64,000 nt of DNA from Prodigiosinella aquatilis (lineage in GTDB: Bacteria > Pseudomonadota > Gammaproteobacteria > Enterobacterales > Enterobacteriaceae), in assembly GCA_030388725.1 (NCBI GenBank), contig CP128857.1, positions 186,001 through 250,000 on the forward strand, given 5' to 3'. The notes below the pieces were generated by a model. That model made no database searches, had not been told where the DNA came from, and saw only the letters and a list, made by a program, of their open reading frames with translations. Positions 25,826-34,998 of the stretch are shown here, piece by piece (the stretch's first letter is position 1; each line of letters begins with the position of its first letter). Both the position numbers and the translations under genes were made by a program.

Positions 25826-27367
25826 ATGCCGTGTTTGTTGGAAATGAAAAATATCACCAAGTCATTCGGTGTGGTGAAGGCGGTGGACAATGTCAGCCTG
25901 CAGTTGGATGCAGGGCAGGTACTGTCACTGTGTGGCGAAAACGGCTCCGGCAAATCCACACTGATGAAAGTGCTGTGCGCGGTTTATCCGTATGGCAGTT
26001 ATGAAGGCAGTATTACGTTTGCCGGTGATGAGCTGCGGGCAAATCATATTCGTGACACTGAGCAGAAAGGGATTGCCATTATTCATCAGGAGCTGGCGCT
26101 GGTGAAGGGAATGTCCGTACTGGAAAATATTTTCCTGGGTAATGAATGGTCACGTTATGGCGTCATGGACTACGACAACATGTATTTACGCTGCCAGAAA
26201 ATGTTGGAACAGGTAAAGCTGGATGTCGATCCTCATACCAAAGTTGGAGAACTGGGCTTAGGCCAGCAGCAACTGGTGGAAATTGCCAAGGCGCTGAATA
26301 AGCAGGTGCGATTGTTGGTTCTGGATGAACCGACGGCATCTCTGACTGAGCGGGAAACCGCTATTTTGCTGGATATTGTGCAGGATTTACGTCACCACGG
26401 TATTGCCTGCATTTATATCTCCCACAAGCTGAATGAAGTGAAGGCTATCTCCGATGTGATTTGTGTCATCCGTGATGGCAAACATATCGGTACTCGTCCG
26501 GCAGCGGAACTGAGTGAAGATCAAATTATTGCCATGATGGTGGGGCGGGAACTGACGGAGCTGTATCCGAATGAGCCGCACACTATTGGCGAGGAAATTC
26601 TGCGCGTTGAACATCTGACTGCCTGGCACCAGGTTAACCGACATATTCGTCGGGTTGATGATGTTTCTTTTGCCCTGCATCGTGGCGAAGTTCTGGGGAT
26701 AGCTGGGTTGGTGGGTTCTGGTCGAACGGAAACCGTCCAGTGTCTATTTGGTTCTTATCCCGGCCATTGGCAGGGTGAAATCTATCTTCAGGGGAAACGT
26801 GTCACTATCAATCATTGCCGTCAAGCAATGGCGCTGGGTATCGCCATGGTGCCGGAAGACCGTAAAAAAGATGGCATTATTCCGGTGATGAGCGTAGCGC
26901 AGAATATTACGCTGGCGGCACTTGATCAGTTTACGGGGTCTTTTTCGATACTGAATGATGCCCAGGAACAAAACACGTTACGAGAGTCAATCGCTAACCT
27001 GAAGGTCAAAACGGTATCACCGGAACTCGCCATTGCCCGTCTTAGCGGTGGGAACCAGCAAAAAGCAGTACTGGCGAAGTGTTTATTGTTAGAACCAAAA
27101 ATCCTGATTCTCGATGAACCGACGCGGGGAATCGATATCGGTGCAAAATACGAAATATATAAACTTATTAATCAGTTGGTTAAACAACAGATCGCCGTCA
27201 TTGTCATATCTTCCGAGCTGCCAGAAGTGCTGGGCCTGAGTGATCGGGTTCTGGTTATGCACCAGGGGCGTATCAAAGCTGATTTACCTAATCATGATTT
27301 GACTCAGGAACAGGTAATGGAAGCTGCATTAAGGAGTGAGCATCATGCTGAAAACGTCGTTGTCTGA
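25826..27367 (+). CDS. xylG: D-xylose ABC transporter, ATP-binding protein
   Basis: A 513-residue double ABC ATPase. The first half has Walker A GENGSGKST and the signature LGLGQQQL with Walker B VLDEPTAS; the second half has a divergent Walker A GLVGSGRTE and LSGGNQQKAVLAK with ILILDEPTRG, as usual in sugar importers of this class. The start at 25826 (MPCLLEMKNITKSFG) is preceded by GGAGG and matches the E. coli start; a frame-open ATG at 25814 is less likely. It energises xylose import by XylFGH. Its 3' end overlaps xylH by 23 bases. Confidence 0.97.
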   Translation: MPCLLEMKNITKSFGVVKAVDNVSLQLDAGQVLSLCGENGSGKSTLMKVLCAVYPYGSYEGSITFAGDELRANHIRDTEQKGIAIIHQELALVKGMSVLENIFLGNEWSRYGVMDYDNMYLRCQKMLEQVKLDVDPHTKVGELGLGQQQLVEIAKALNKQVRLLVLDEPTASLTERETAILLDIVQDLRHHGIACIYISHKLNEVKAISDVICVIRDGKHIGTRPAAELSEDQIIAMMVGRELTELYPNEPHTIGEEILRVEHLTAWHQVNRHIRRVDDVSFALHRGEVLGIAGLVGSGRTETVQCLFGSYPGHWQGEIYLQGKRVTINHCRQAMALGIAMVPEDRKKDGIIPVMSVAQNITLAALDQFTGSFSILNDAQEQNTLRESIANLKVKTVSPELAIARLSGGNQQKAVLAKCLLLEPKILILDEPTRGIDIGAKYEIYKLINQLVKQQIAVIVISSELPEVLGLSDRVLVMHQGRIKADLPNHDLTQEQVMEAALRSEHHAENVVV

Positions 27368-28529
27368 TCGGCATAACGCCATCGCAGAACCGGAATCGGT
27401 ACTGCATCGTCTAAAACATATCAATCTGCAAGTTTACGTCATGATCGCCGCTATCATTGTGATCATGCTCTTTTTTACGTTTATGACCGAGGGGTCTTAT
27501 CTTAGCGCACGCAATATTTCCAATCTTCTGCGCCAGACGTCAATTACCGGCATTCTGGCGGTGGGTATGGTATTCGTGATTATCTCCGCAGAAATCGATT
27601 TGTCGGTGGGGTCGATGATGGGGTTATTGGGCGGAGTGGCGGCTATCTTTGATGTCTGGTTTGGCTGGCCGTTACCTTTGACTATTATCGTGACGCTATT
27701 GCTGGGGTTGCTGTTAGGTGCCTGGAACGGCTGGTGGGTCGCTTATCGTAAAGTGCCCTCTTTTATTGTCACGCTGGCGGGGATGCTGGCGTTTCGCGGG
27801 GCGCTGATTGGGATTACCAATGGTACGACCGTTGCCCCTATCAGTACGGCGATGTCTCAAATTGGTCAAAGTTACCTGCCATCGGGTATCGGTTTCGTGC
27901 TGGGTGCTCTGGGGCTGATACTGTTTGTTCTGTGGCAATGGCGTCAACGTCGTCACCGCATGCATCTTGGTTTACCGGTTGTCGCTGCTGCGGGTGATGT
28001 CACTCGTCAGGCATTCACTGCCGTGATTGTACTGGGAGCGGTTTATCTCCTGAATGATTATCGGGGAGTACCGACACCGGTTCTGCTATTAACTTTGATC
28101 ATGCTGGCCGGGATTTTTATGGCAACCCGCACCGCTTTCGGACGTCGTATCTATGCAGTTGGCGGTAATCTGGATGCGGCTCGTCTGTCTGGGATCAACG
28201 TGGAACGCAACAAGATGGCCGTATTTGCCATTAATGGCCTGATGGTGGCGGTCGCCGGGTTAGTACTCAGTTCTCGTCTTGGTGCCGGTTCCCCGTCAGC
28301 CGGGAATATTGCCGAGCTGGATGCTATCGCGGCCTGTGTTATTGGTGGAACCAGTCTTGCCGGCGGAGTGGGTAGTGTTGCTGGTGCGGTGATGGGGGCC
28401 TTTATCATGGCATCACTGGATAATGGCATGAGCATGCTGGATGTCCCAACATTCTGGCAGTATATCGTGAAGGGCGGCATTTTATTGCTGGCTGTGTGGA
28501 TGGATACTGCTACCAAGAGGAGTGTCTGA
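27345..28529 (+). CDS. xylH: D-xylose ABC transporter, permease
   Basis: A 394-residue inner membrane permease with about ten hydrophobic segments. Near-identical blocks to E. coli XylH include LRQTSITGILAVGMVFVIIS, VGSMMGLLGGVAAI, NGWWVAYRKVPSFIVTLAGM and SAGNIAELDAIAACVIGGTS. The ATG at 27345 follows AAGGAG at 8 bases. Overlap with xylG suggests translational coupling. It completes the high-affinity xylose importer. Confidence 0.97.
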   Translation: MLKTSLSDRHNAIAEPESVLHRLKHINLQVYVMIAAIIVIMLFFTFMTEGSYLSARNISNLLRQTSITGILAVGMVFVIISAEIDLSVGSMMGLLGGVAAIFDVWFGWPLPLTIIVTLLLGLLLGAWNGWWVAYRKVPSFIVTLAGMLAFRGALIGITNGTTVAPISTAMSQIGQSYLPSGIGFVLGALGLILFVLWQWRQRRHRMHLGLPVVAAAGDVTRQAFTAVIVLGAVYLLNDYRGVPTPVLLLTLIMLAGIFMATRTAFGRRIYAVGGNLDAARLSGINVERNKMAVFAINGLMVAVAGLVLSSRLGAGSPSAGNIAELDAIAACVIGGTSLAGGVGSVAGAVMGAFIMASLDNGMSMLDVPTFWQYIVKGGILLLAVWMDTATKRSV

Positions 28530-28647
28530 TTTAACGGTGTTAATGGCAGGAAATTCGTGGCGACTCGCAATAATAAGGAAATTATTTTGGGTCGTCGGGT
28601 AGCTGTGCTATTCAGAATGACACAATTCCGGATGGAAAATCATCATC

Positions 28648-29832
28648 ATGTTTGAGAAACGCTATCGTATTACGTTGCTGTTCAATGCGAATAAAGTGTA
28701 TGACCGGCAGGTTGTAGAAGGTGTGGGTGAATACCTCCAGGCCTCTCAATGTGACTGGGATATCTTCATTGAAGAGGATTTTCATTGTCGAATAGACAAT
28801 ATCAAAGATTGGCTTGGTGATGGGGTTATTGCTGATTTTGACGACAAGGAGATCGTCGAGTTGTTAGCGGGAGTGAATATCCCCTTGGTCGGTGTAGGTG
28901 GATCTTATCATAATCTGGCCGATTACCCGTCGGTACACTACATTGCCACCGATAATTATGCCTTGGTTGAAAGTGCATTTATGCATCTGAAAAATAAGGG
29001 ATTAAATCGTTTCGCCTTTTATGGTTTACCGGCATCGGTGGGAAAAGGATGGGCGCAGGAACGTGAGTATGCTTTTCGTCAGTTGGTTGCTTCGGAGCGG
29101 TATCAGGGGGTGGTTTATCAGGGTATGGAAACAACACCTGACAACTGGCAGTATGCGCAAAACCGTCTGGCCGACTGGGTACAAACATTACCGTTGCAAA
29201 CCGGCATCATTGCGGTTACTGATTCTCGTGCTCGCCATCTGTTGCAGGTCTGTGAACATTTGAATATCGCTGTGCCGGAAAAGTTGTGTGTCATTGGTAT
29301 TGATAATGAAGAACTGACCCGCTACCTGTCTCGTATCGCATTATCCTCTGTAGCTCAGGGAACCCGACAGATGGGATACCAGGCGGCAAAATTGCTACAT
29401 CAATTGTTGAATAACCATAACCTGCCATTGCAACGTACTCTGGTACGGCCAGTCAGGGTGGTTGAACGTCGTTCTACGGACTACCGCTCGGTACACGATC
29501 CGGCGGTCATTCAAGCAATGCATTTTATTCGTTATCATGCCTGTAAAGGCATTAAGGTCGAGCAGGTTCTGGATGCGGTAGGATTGTCCCGCTCTAATTT
29601 GGAAAAGCGCTTCAAGGATGAGATGGAACAGACCATTCATGGGGTAATTCACGAAGAAAAGCTGGATCGTGCTCGTAATCTTTTGATCTCGACCTCTATT
29701 TCGATCAATGAGATCTCTCTAATGTGCGGTTATCCGTCCCTACCTTACTTTTATTCGGTTTTTAAAAAAGGCTACAGCGTGACACCCAAGGAATATCGGG
29801 ATCGTTACGGGGAAGTCGATTACAGTGATTGA
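28648..29832 (+). CDS. xylR: Xylose operon transcriptional activator
   Basis: A 394-residue regulator: an N-terminal LacI/PBP1-like ligand domain (YRITLLFNANKVYDRQVVEGVGEYLQ, IATDNYALVESAF, VIGIDNEELTRYLS) and a C-terminal AraC-type DNA-binding domain (VEQVLDAVGLSRSNLEKRF, INEISLMCGYPSLPYFYSVFKK). XylR binds xylose and activates the divergent xylA and xylF promoters, whose operator-like regions are seen at 24207-24412. The order xylFGH-xylR is as in E. coli. Start and length match. Confidence 0.97.
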   Translation: MFEKRYRITLLFNANKVYDRQVVEGVGEYLQASQCDWDIFIEEDFHCRIDNIKDWLGDGVIADFDDKEIVELLAGVNIPLVGVGGSYHNLADYPSVHYIATDNYALVESAFMHLKNKGLNRFAFYGLPASVGKGWAQEREYAFRQLVASERYQGVVYQGMETTPDNWQYAQNRLADWVQTLPLQTGIIAVTDSRARHLLQVCEHLNIAVPEKLCVIGIDNEELTRYLSRIALSSVAQGTRQMGYQAAKLLHQLLNNHNLPLQRTLVRPVRVVERRSTDYRSVHDPAVIQAMHFIRYHACKGIKVEQVLDAVGLSRSNLEKRFKDEMEQTIHGVIHEEKLDRARNLLISTSISINEISLMCGYPSLPYFYSVFKKGYSVTPKEYRDRYGEVDYSD

Positions 29833-29879
29833 CTCAGAATAATGCTATACGCGGTCATTCAGACCGCGCAACGTATTGA

Positions 29880-30455
29880 TTATGCTGGTGCGCGCCAGTA
29901 ATCATAATCAATGTGCTCCACCTGGAAATTGGCGTCGGCGTTGTCGCCTGTAAGACGACTGGCAATGGTAAAGGCGAAATCAAACGCCACACCGAGTCCT
30001 TTGCCGCTGATCAGGTTACCGTCTTCCACCACTTTCTGGTCTACATAGACACCATCGGTAACATCCTGCCACAGGTCGCCCGAACACACATAACGGCGCC
30101 CTTTCAGCAGGTCGTTGCCACCCAGCACGCGAGCTGCGGCAGAACATAACGGGCAGATGAGCTTTTGGGCTGCATCGTGGCGGCGAATAAACTCTACAAC
30201 CAGCGGATTTGCTGCCAGATTGACGGTTCCCTGTGGGCCACCTGGGATAACTATCGCATCAAACAGGATGTCCATGTTTCTTTCCAGCAACGCATCCGCA
30301 AACATACGGATATTGTGATAGCTGCGTAGTTCCAACATGTCCTGGCAGGACAGTGTCTCAACCTTCAGTTTCATGCGATGCAGCACATCAATCACCATAA
30401 CCGCTTCTGCCTCTTCAAACCCCGGGGCCAGTAGAACGGCGACTTTCTTAGACAT
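29880..30455 (-). CDS. DJ-1/PfpI family protein (YajL/ThiJ-like)
   Basis: A 191-residue cytoplasmic protein of the DJ-1 superfamily. The start at 30455 (MSKKVAVLLAPGFEEAEAV) follows GGAG and carries the family Glu in GFEEAEA. The nucleophile-elbow Cys is in CPLCSAAARVLGG, and IVIPGGPQGTVNL precedes it. Relatives such as YajL act as chaperones or deglycases against oxidative and glyoxal damage, but specificity cannot be told here. Compared with YajL the C-terminal third is longer (DANFQVEHIDYDYW). It converges with xylR, with a small GC-rich hairpin (GCGGTC... GACCGC, 29851-29867) between them. Confidence 0.88.
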   Translation of the reverse strand: MSKKVAVLLAPGFEEAEAVMVIDVLHRMKLKVETLSCQDMLELRSYHNIRMFADALLERNMDILFDAIVIPGGPQGTVNLAANPLVVEFIRRHDAAQKLICPLCSAAARVLGGNDLLKGRRYVCSGDLWQDVTDGVYVDQKVVEDGNLISGKGLGVAFDFAFTIASRLTGDNADANFQVEHIDYDYWRAPA

Positions 30456-30850
30456 AGCATCTCCAGCAATATGCAAGGGGGAACAATTCATCACACGAAG
30501 GATAGCAAAGAAAATCGAATAAAATGAAACAAGGTTTTATTATTGTATGACGTGTCTCGTAACCGATTTTTGCTACTTAGACTGGCGGAAAAATCGCGTT
30601 ATACTCACGCGCTGGCCATTGTTCTGCCGAAACTTTCGTTGTCGCCATTTCCGGTTGAGGACGTGATGCTGACGGGTTTAGGGTTAAACAACTTTCACGA
30701 ACCCAGATAAGTGTAAATCGTCATCATTATCGCTGACCACCTGCCAGCCACAAATGTAGTCGCGATAACCCGTGCTGACGGGAATGAATTTTTTTCCTTA
30801 AAATGCGACTCCTCTCTTCCGGTTCAGCAGAAAAGATGCTTAAATTATCA
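30456..30850. other. Intergenic region between DJ-1 gene and argG
   Basis: About 400 bases with no convincing open frame or repeat. They should contain the divergent promoters of the DJ-1 family gene and argG; the ARG-box-like operator follows at 30860. Confidence 0.45.
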
Positions 30851-30859
30851 CTCACAAAT

Positions 30860-30877
30860 TTTGCATAAATATGCATT
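30860..30877. promoter_or_regulatory. ARG box (ArgR operator) upstream of argG
   Basis: The near-palindrome TTTGCATAAATATGCATT resembles the 18-bp ARG box consensus bound by arginine-liganded ArgR. It lies 140 bases before the argG start, where repression of argG is expected. Confidence 0.6.
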
Positions 30878-31016
30878 GTGAAGGTGCGGCATCCGTTGTG
30901 ACGATCAGCATAGAAAACGTTGTCAACCCGCCCCGTCTTCTCCTAATGTATTGCGTAACCTGGTGGTGAAGCGGCTAAGCTTAATACCATCGAACTTCGA
31001 GCAGGGATTAATAGTT

Positions 31017-32369
31017 ATGACGACGATTCTGAAACATCTTCCGATTGGTGAACGTATCGGTATTGCTTTTTCCGGTGGTCTGGATACCAGTGCGGCATTG
31101 CTCTGGATGCGTCAGAAAGGCGCAGTACCTTATGCTTATACGGCGAATCTGGGACAACCAGATGAAGACGATTACGAGGCTATTCCCCGCCGTGCGATGG
31201 AGTATGGCGCAGAAAATGCCCGGTTGATCGATTGTCGTAAACAACTGGTGGCCGAGGGAATTGCCGCTATCCAGTGTGGTGCGTTTCATAATACCACCGC
31301 AGGCATCACCTATTTTAATACTACCCCGTTGGGGCGTGCAGTAACTGGTACTATGCTGGTGGCTGCGATGAAAGAAGATGGTGTGAATATCTGGGGTGAT
31401 GGCAGCACGTATAAAGGTAACGATATTGAGCGCTTCTACCGTTATGGTTTGCTGACCAATGCGGAGTTGAAAATCTACAAACCATGGCTGGATACGGATT
31501 TTATTGATGAGCTGGGTGGTCGTCAGGAAATGTCCGAGTTTATGGTCAACGCGGGTTTTCATTACAAGATGTCTGCGGAAAAAGCCTACTCGACTGACTC
31601 CAATATGCTGGGTGCCACGCACGAAGCGAAGGATCTGGAATTCCTGAACTCCAGTGTGAAGATTGTGAACCCGATTATGGGGGTGAAGTTCTGGGACGAG
31701 AATGTGAAGGTGTCCGCAGAAGAGGTCGTGGTCCGTTTTGAGCGTGGCTATCCAGTGGCCTTGAACGGTAAAACGTTCAACGATGACGTTGAGTTAATGA
31801 TGGAAGCCAACCGTATTGGTGGTCGTCACGGCCTGGGTATGAGTGATCAGATTGAAAACCGGATCATTGAAGCGAAGAGCCGTGGTATTTACGAGGCCCC
31901 GGGAATGGCGCTGCTACACATCGCTTACGAACGTCTGGTCACCGGTATCCATAATGAAGACACCATTGAGCAGTACCATGCCCATGGTCGCCAGTTGGGA
32001 CGTTTATTGTATCAGGGGCGCTGGTTTGACCCGCAGGCATTGATGCTGCGTGATGCTTTACAGCGTTGGGTTGCCAGTGAAATTACGGGTGAAGTGACGG
32101 TTGAACTGCGTCGCGGCAACGATTACTCCATCCTGAATACCGTGTCTGACAATCTGACTTACCAGCCAGAACGCCTGACGATGGAAAAAGGTGAGTCGGT
32201 TTTCTCCCCAGATGATCGTATCGGCCAATTGACCATGCGTAATCTGGACATTACTGATACGCGTGAAAAACTACTCAATTACGTGGAAACCGGTCTGATT
32301 TCTTCTGGTAGCGCAGGTTTACCCCAGGTAGAAAATCACGATCTGCTACAGGATAAATCGAAGAAATAA
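31017..32369 (+). CDS. argG: Argininosuccinate synthase
   Basis: A 450-residue cytoplasmic enzyme joining citrulline and aspartate at the expense of ATP in arginine synthesis. It is of the long E. coli type: the PP-loop AFSGGLDTSA lies at residues 17-26, followed by YTANLGQPDEDDYEAIPRRAMEYGAENARLIDC. Substrate-binding blocks IWGDGSTYKGNDIERFYRYGLL and EKAYSTDSNMLGATHEAKDLE are intact. The ATG at 31017 aligns with the E. coli start; the frame is open upstream but that part is not protein-like. An ARG box precedes it and a strong terminator follows. Confidence 0.98.
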   Translation: MTTILKHLPIGERIGIAFSGGLDTSAALLWMRQKGAVPYAYTANLGQPDEDDYEAIPRRAMEYGAENARLIDCRKQLVAEGIAAIQCGAFHNTTAGITYFNTTPLGRAVTGTMLVAAMKEDGVNIWGDGSTYKGNDIERFYRYGLLTNAELKIYKPWLDTDFIDELGGRQEMSEFMVNAGFHYKMSAEKAYSTDSNMLGATHEAKDLEFLNSSVKIVNPIMGVKFWDENVKVSAEEVVVRFERGYPVALNGKTFNDDVELMMEANRIGGRHGLGMSDQIENRIIEAKSRGIYEAPGMALLHIAYERLVTGIHNEDTIEQYHAHGRQLGRLLYQGRWFDPQALMLRDALQRWVASEITGEVTVELRRGNDYSILNTVSDNLTYQPERLTMEKGESVFSPDDRIGQLTMRNLDITDTREKLLNYVETGLISSGSAGLPQVENHDLLQDKSKK

Positions 32370-32398
32370 CCGGCCGTTATACTGAATAAAATCATCAC

Positions 32399-32424
32399 GG
32401 GCATATTTCAATATGCCCTTTTTA
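32399..32424 (+). terminator. Terminator of argG
   Basis: GGGCATATT-TCA-ATATGCCC followed by TTTTTA is a classic intrinsic terminator 30 bases after the argG stop. Confidence 0.88.
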
Positions 32425-32611
32425 TTGGTCTAAGCTGGATTTTATCCTACTGATTTTATTTGTTTTTTTAATTTTTAGTGTTCATTGTTACAATAGTAAC
32501 TTCATACTATGCTGCTTTCAGCAATTCAGGACAAAAAAGTAAATCTGTTTATTGGCAAAGTACCTGGAAAAATTTATATCAGAACATGCTGGAAATCGTT
32601 ACCAAACACGA

Positions 32612-32655
32612 TAGGTTTCAATAGGTAGGAAGGCGGCAACTGGGTGACGTCACTC
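32612..32655 (-). repeat. ERIC end fragment
   Basis: AATAGGTAGGAAGGCGGCAACTG followed by GGTGACGTCAC matches the right end of an ERIC element in reverse orientation; the left half is missing. Confidence 0.4.
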
Positions 32656-32665
32656 TTCAGCGGGA

Positions 32666-32688
32666 TAAAAAAGCCCTTGAAAAGGGCC
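32666..32688 (-). terminator. Terminator of the AraC-type regulator gene
   Basis: On the minus strand GCCCTT-TTC-AAGGGC is followed by TTTTTTA, about 30 bases after the stop at 32717. Confidence 0.8.
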
Positions 32689-32716
32689 GTTGATAACAGG
32701 CTAAGCATATAATGAA

Positions 32717-33274
32717 TTAATTACATAGGTTTTGAATGTTATCCAATAAAACGGCGCGAGAAAAAATATGACGTTGTTTGCCAAAAATAATATCAAAGCT
32801 CATGTTGTTCATTGTCCGTGGCCGTTCTTTGTCTGAAAACACAGACTTACGATATTTTAGCGGTGGTATTTTATAGGTTTTGGTAAAGCAGCGGGAAAAA
32901 TGAGGCAGGGATGAAAAACCGCAAGCATAACAAATGTCTGTTAATGACCAGTTCGGCGAAATGTGAATGATTTCCTTTGCCAGAGTGATGCGCACACGCC
33001 ATATCCAGCGCATAGGGGTAATATTATAGACTTGGTTGAATAGCCTACAGATATCAAACTTGGATTTGCCACTGACCATTTCTAACTGATCGAGAGTGAT
33101 ATTGTTGCCAATATTATCGATAATATAGTCAATGATACTGGCCAGATTAGTCGCCTTATTATTCACCTCCAATGCTTTTCTTAAGTTAGGGTGGCGTCGA
33201 TACATATCCTGAATGAGGTTGTTATTGAAGCTTTCATTATCTAGTGCGGGTGTGTAAGCGTGTAGTATATTCAT
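32717..33274 (-). CDS. AraC-family transcriptional regulator (small, DNA-binding domain only)
   Basis: A 185-residue protein whose middle is an AraC double helix-turn-helix (ITLDQLEMVSGKSKFDICRLFNQVYNITP, then WSLTDICYACGFSSLPHFSRCFTKTYKIPPLKYRK). A 40-residue N-terminal extension and a 35-residue C-terminal tail have no recognisable domain. There is no ligand-binding domain of the usual kind, so activity may be set by its level, as in MarA and SoxS. Base composition is lower in GC than argG, suggesting acquisition. Neighbours give no clue to targets. It is monocistronic, with its own terminator. Confidence 0.85.
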   Translation of the reverse strand: MNILHAYTPALDNESFNNNLIQDMYRRHPNLRKALEVNNKATNLASIIDYIIDNIGNNITLDQLEMVSGKSKFDICRLFNQVYNITPMRWIWRVRITLAKEIIHISPNWSLTDICYACGFSSLPHFSRCFTKTYKIPPLKYRKSVFSDKERPRTMNNMSFDIIFGKQRHIFSRAVLLDNIQNLCN

Positions 33275-33958
33275 GGCATTATCCCAAAAAAAATAATTTC
33301 CTTTATCTGGACCTGTTAATCACAAATACCAGTAACAGCGGCGAAATCCAGTTGTTAATTATTGTCAATACAGCAATTGCAGATAAATTAACGCAAATAG
33401 TGTGCCATTCTTGTAACAGCGATTTTTATGGGAATACATAATGGATATTTTATGAATTGTCCCATTGCTGGGATTTATTATTGCGATATTGGGACGCCTT
33501 GTCTCAGTATTGATTATCTCATTGAGAATAAAGGAAGGTAAGTATAGCGGTGATTATGTGATGAGTTTCTGGTAATGAATAGTATTAGCCAACCTATGAT
33601 AATAAATGTTGTGCATAGTAATTGAATTTGAAGAAATAGTATTTCTACGCTGAATTATTCACAACGAATATCATTTTCTTATTCTATTTTTAGTGCGGAA
33701 AATGTTAAATTCCTCGACGAAAAATAATAACGGTAATGGAAGTTGCTATTATCAGTTGGGAGACTTTTATGTTGAAACTCTGGAGTAGGTCATTTTTCGG
33801 CTGGTTCAGCAAATAGGAGCCGCTTGTGGGGAGCTGAGTCACGATGCCCACATTGGCAACCTGAAAGATGGTGGGCATGAAACCAGAGGTAAAAGAATCG
33901 CGGCTGGAGTTGTAAGATACCATCAGTTTCGACCCTATTCATACACTGAGGATTTCTC
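33275..33958. other. AT-rich intergenic region without a supported gene
   Basis: 684 bases between the divergent AraC-type gene and the orphan ABC ATPase. A 72-codon open frame at 33705-33923 on the minus strand has no ribosome site or family resemblance that I can name. The region is AT-rich on its left side and may contain decayed sequence from a lost neighbour of the ATPase. Confidence 0.4.
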
Positions 33959-34666
33959 ATGACGGTGCTGGTTCAGCTTGATAATGTGCATAAAGTTTTT
34001 CTTACTGATGAAATTGAAACTCATGCTCTTAGCAAGATTAACCTTTCCATTCATGCTGGCGAATATGTATCAATTGCCGGTCCTTCCGGGTGTGGGAAAT
34101 CAACCTTATTGTCGATTATGGGCTTGCTGGATGTTCCCTCAGAAGGTCGCTACTGGTTGAATGGGGTGATGATTGACGATATCAGTAAAAGAGAGATGGC
34201 TTGGCTACGCAATAAAGAAATTGGTTTTATTTTTCAATCGTTTAATCTTATTAGTGACTTGACGATTGAGGAGAATGTCGCATTGCCGTTGATCTATCGT
34301 GGGGATGTTTCGCGTTCACAACAGAAAGAACGAGTACAGCAGGCTTTGGCGATGGTGAACATGTCACATCGTGTTCACTATTACCCCTCGCAGTTGTCCG
34401 GTGGTCAGCAGCAGCGTGTGGCAGTAGCCCGGGCCATTGTCGGCCGGCCGTCGCTCCTGTTGGCGGACGAACCTACCGGGAATCTGGATTCCGCCAATGC
34501 TGAAGCGGTAATGGATATTCTTGATACGTTACATAACGACGGCACCACTATTTGTATTGTGACGCATGATTCCCACTCGGCCAGGCGTGCCCGGCGTATG
34601 GTTGTCCTGTTTGATGGGCAGGTCGTAGCTGACGGTGAGAATGGACAGTTAAGGCCGACGGTATAA
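33959..34666 (+). CDS. Orphan ABC transporter ATP-binding protein (MacB/LolD type)
   Basis: A 235-residue ABC ATPase with Walker A GPSGCGKST at residues 41-49, Q-loop FIFQSFNLISDLTIEENV, signature LSGGQQQRVAVARAI, Walker B LLADEPTGNLDS and H-loop IVTHDSHSARRARR. NLISDLTIEENVALPL and EPTGNLDS are typical of the MacB/LolD/FtsE group, which drives export or lipoprotein release with an FtsX-like permease. No permease or membrane-fusion gene is adjacent, which is unusual: upstream is non-coding and downstream is a phosphopantetheinyl transferase. It may be the surviving part of an export operon, or work with a permease encoded elsewhere. Confidence 0.9.
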   Translation: MTVLVQLDNVHKVFLTDEIETHALSKINLSIHAGEYVSIAGPSGCGKSTLLSIMGLLDVPSEGRYWLNGVMIDDISKREMAWLRNKEIGFIFQSFNLISDLTIEENVALPLIYRGDVSRSQQKERVQQALAMVNMSHRVHYYPSQLSGGQQQRVAVARAIVGRPSLLLADEPTGNLDSANAEAVMDILDTLHNDGTTICIVTHDSHSARRARRMVVLFDGQVVADGENGQLRPTV

Positions 34667-34813
34667 TTATAATACCGTGTGTATATTGCTTGAAATCTGC
34701 CCATTCGGGCTATGTAGTAGAGTGAGGGGTGTGTTGGTCAGGTCTCCCCTTCGTTTTACACTACAACAAAACCATGCAGTGGCATTGAACTGACAGCTTA
34801 TGTATAGCGTCAG

Positions 34814-34922
34814 AACGGTGATAATGAGGAAGAAGAGTAAAGTATCCGCGCCAGGGATGGCGCGGCTTGAGCTTACAGGGAGGTACTTGCAGCATCTTTA
34901 CGATCTTCTCATTATCGCCGTT
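34814..34922. repeat. Imperfect inverted repeat before the phosphopantetheinyl transferase gene
   Basis: AACGGTGATAATGAGGAAGA at 34814 is mirrored, with few mismatches, by the complement of ATCTTCTCATTATCGCCGTT ending at 34922. The arms of about 32 bases surround some 45 bases. It could be a small miniature element or a leader hairpin. Confidence 0.5.
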
Positions 34923-34998
34923 ATATAGACTTTGTCATCAAACTCACAGCCTCTCATCGAGAGGCTGTCCAGTCCCTGATTTTGGAGAACAGTTAAGG

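Noticed and set aside
33705..33923. Minus-strand 72-codon frame before the orphan ABC ATPase
   Set aside because: No start signal and no recognisable family; left as non-coding.
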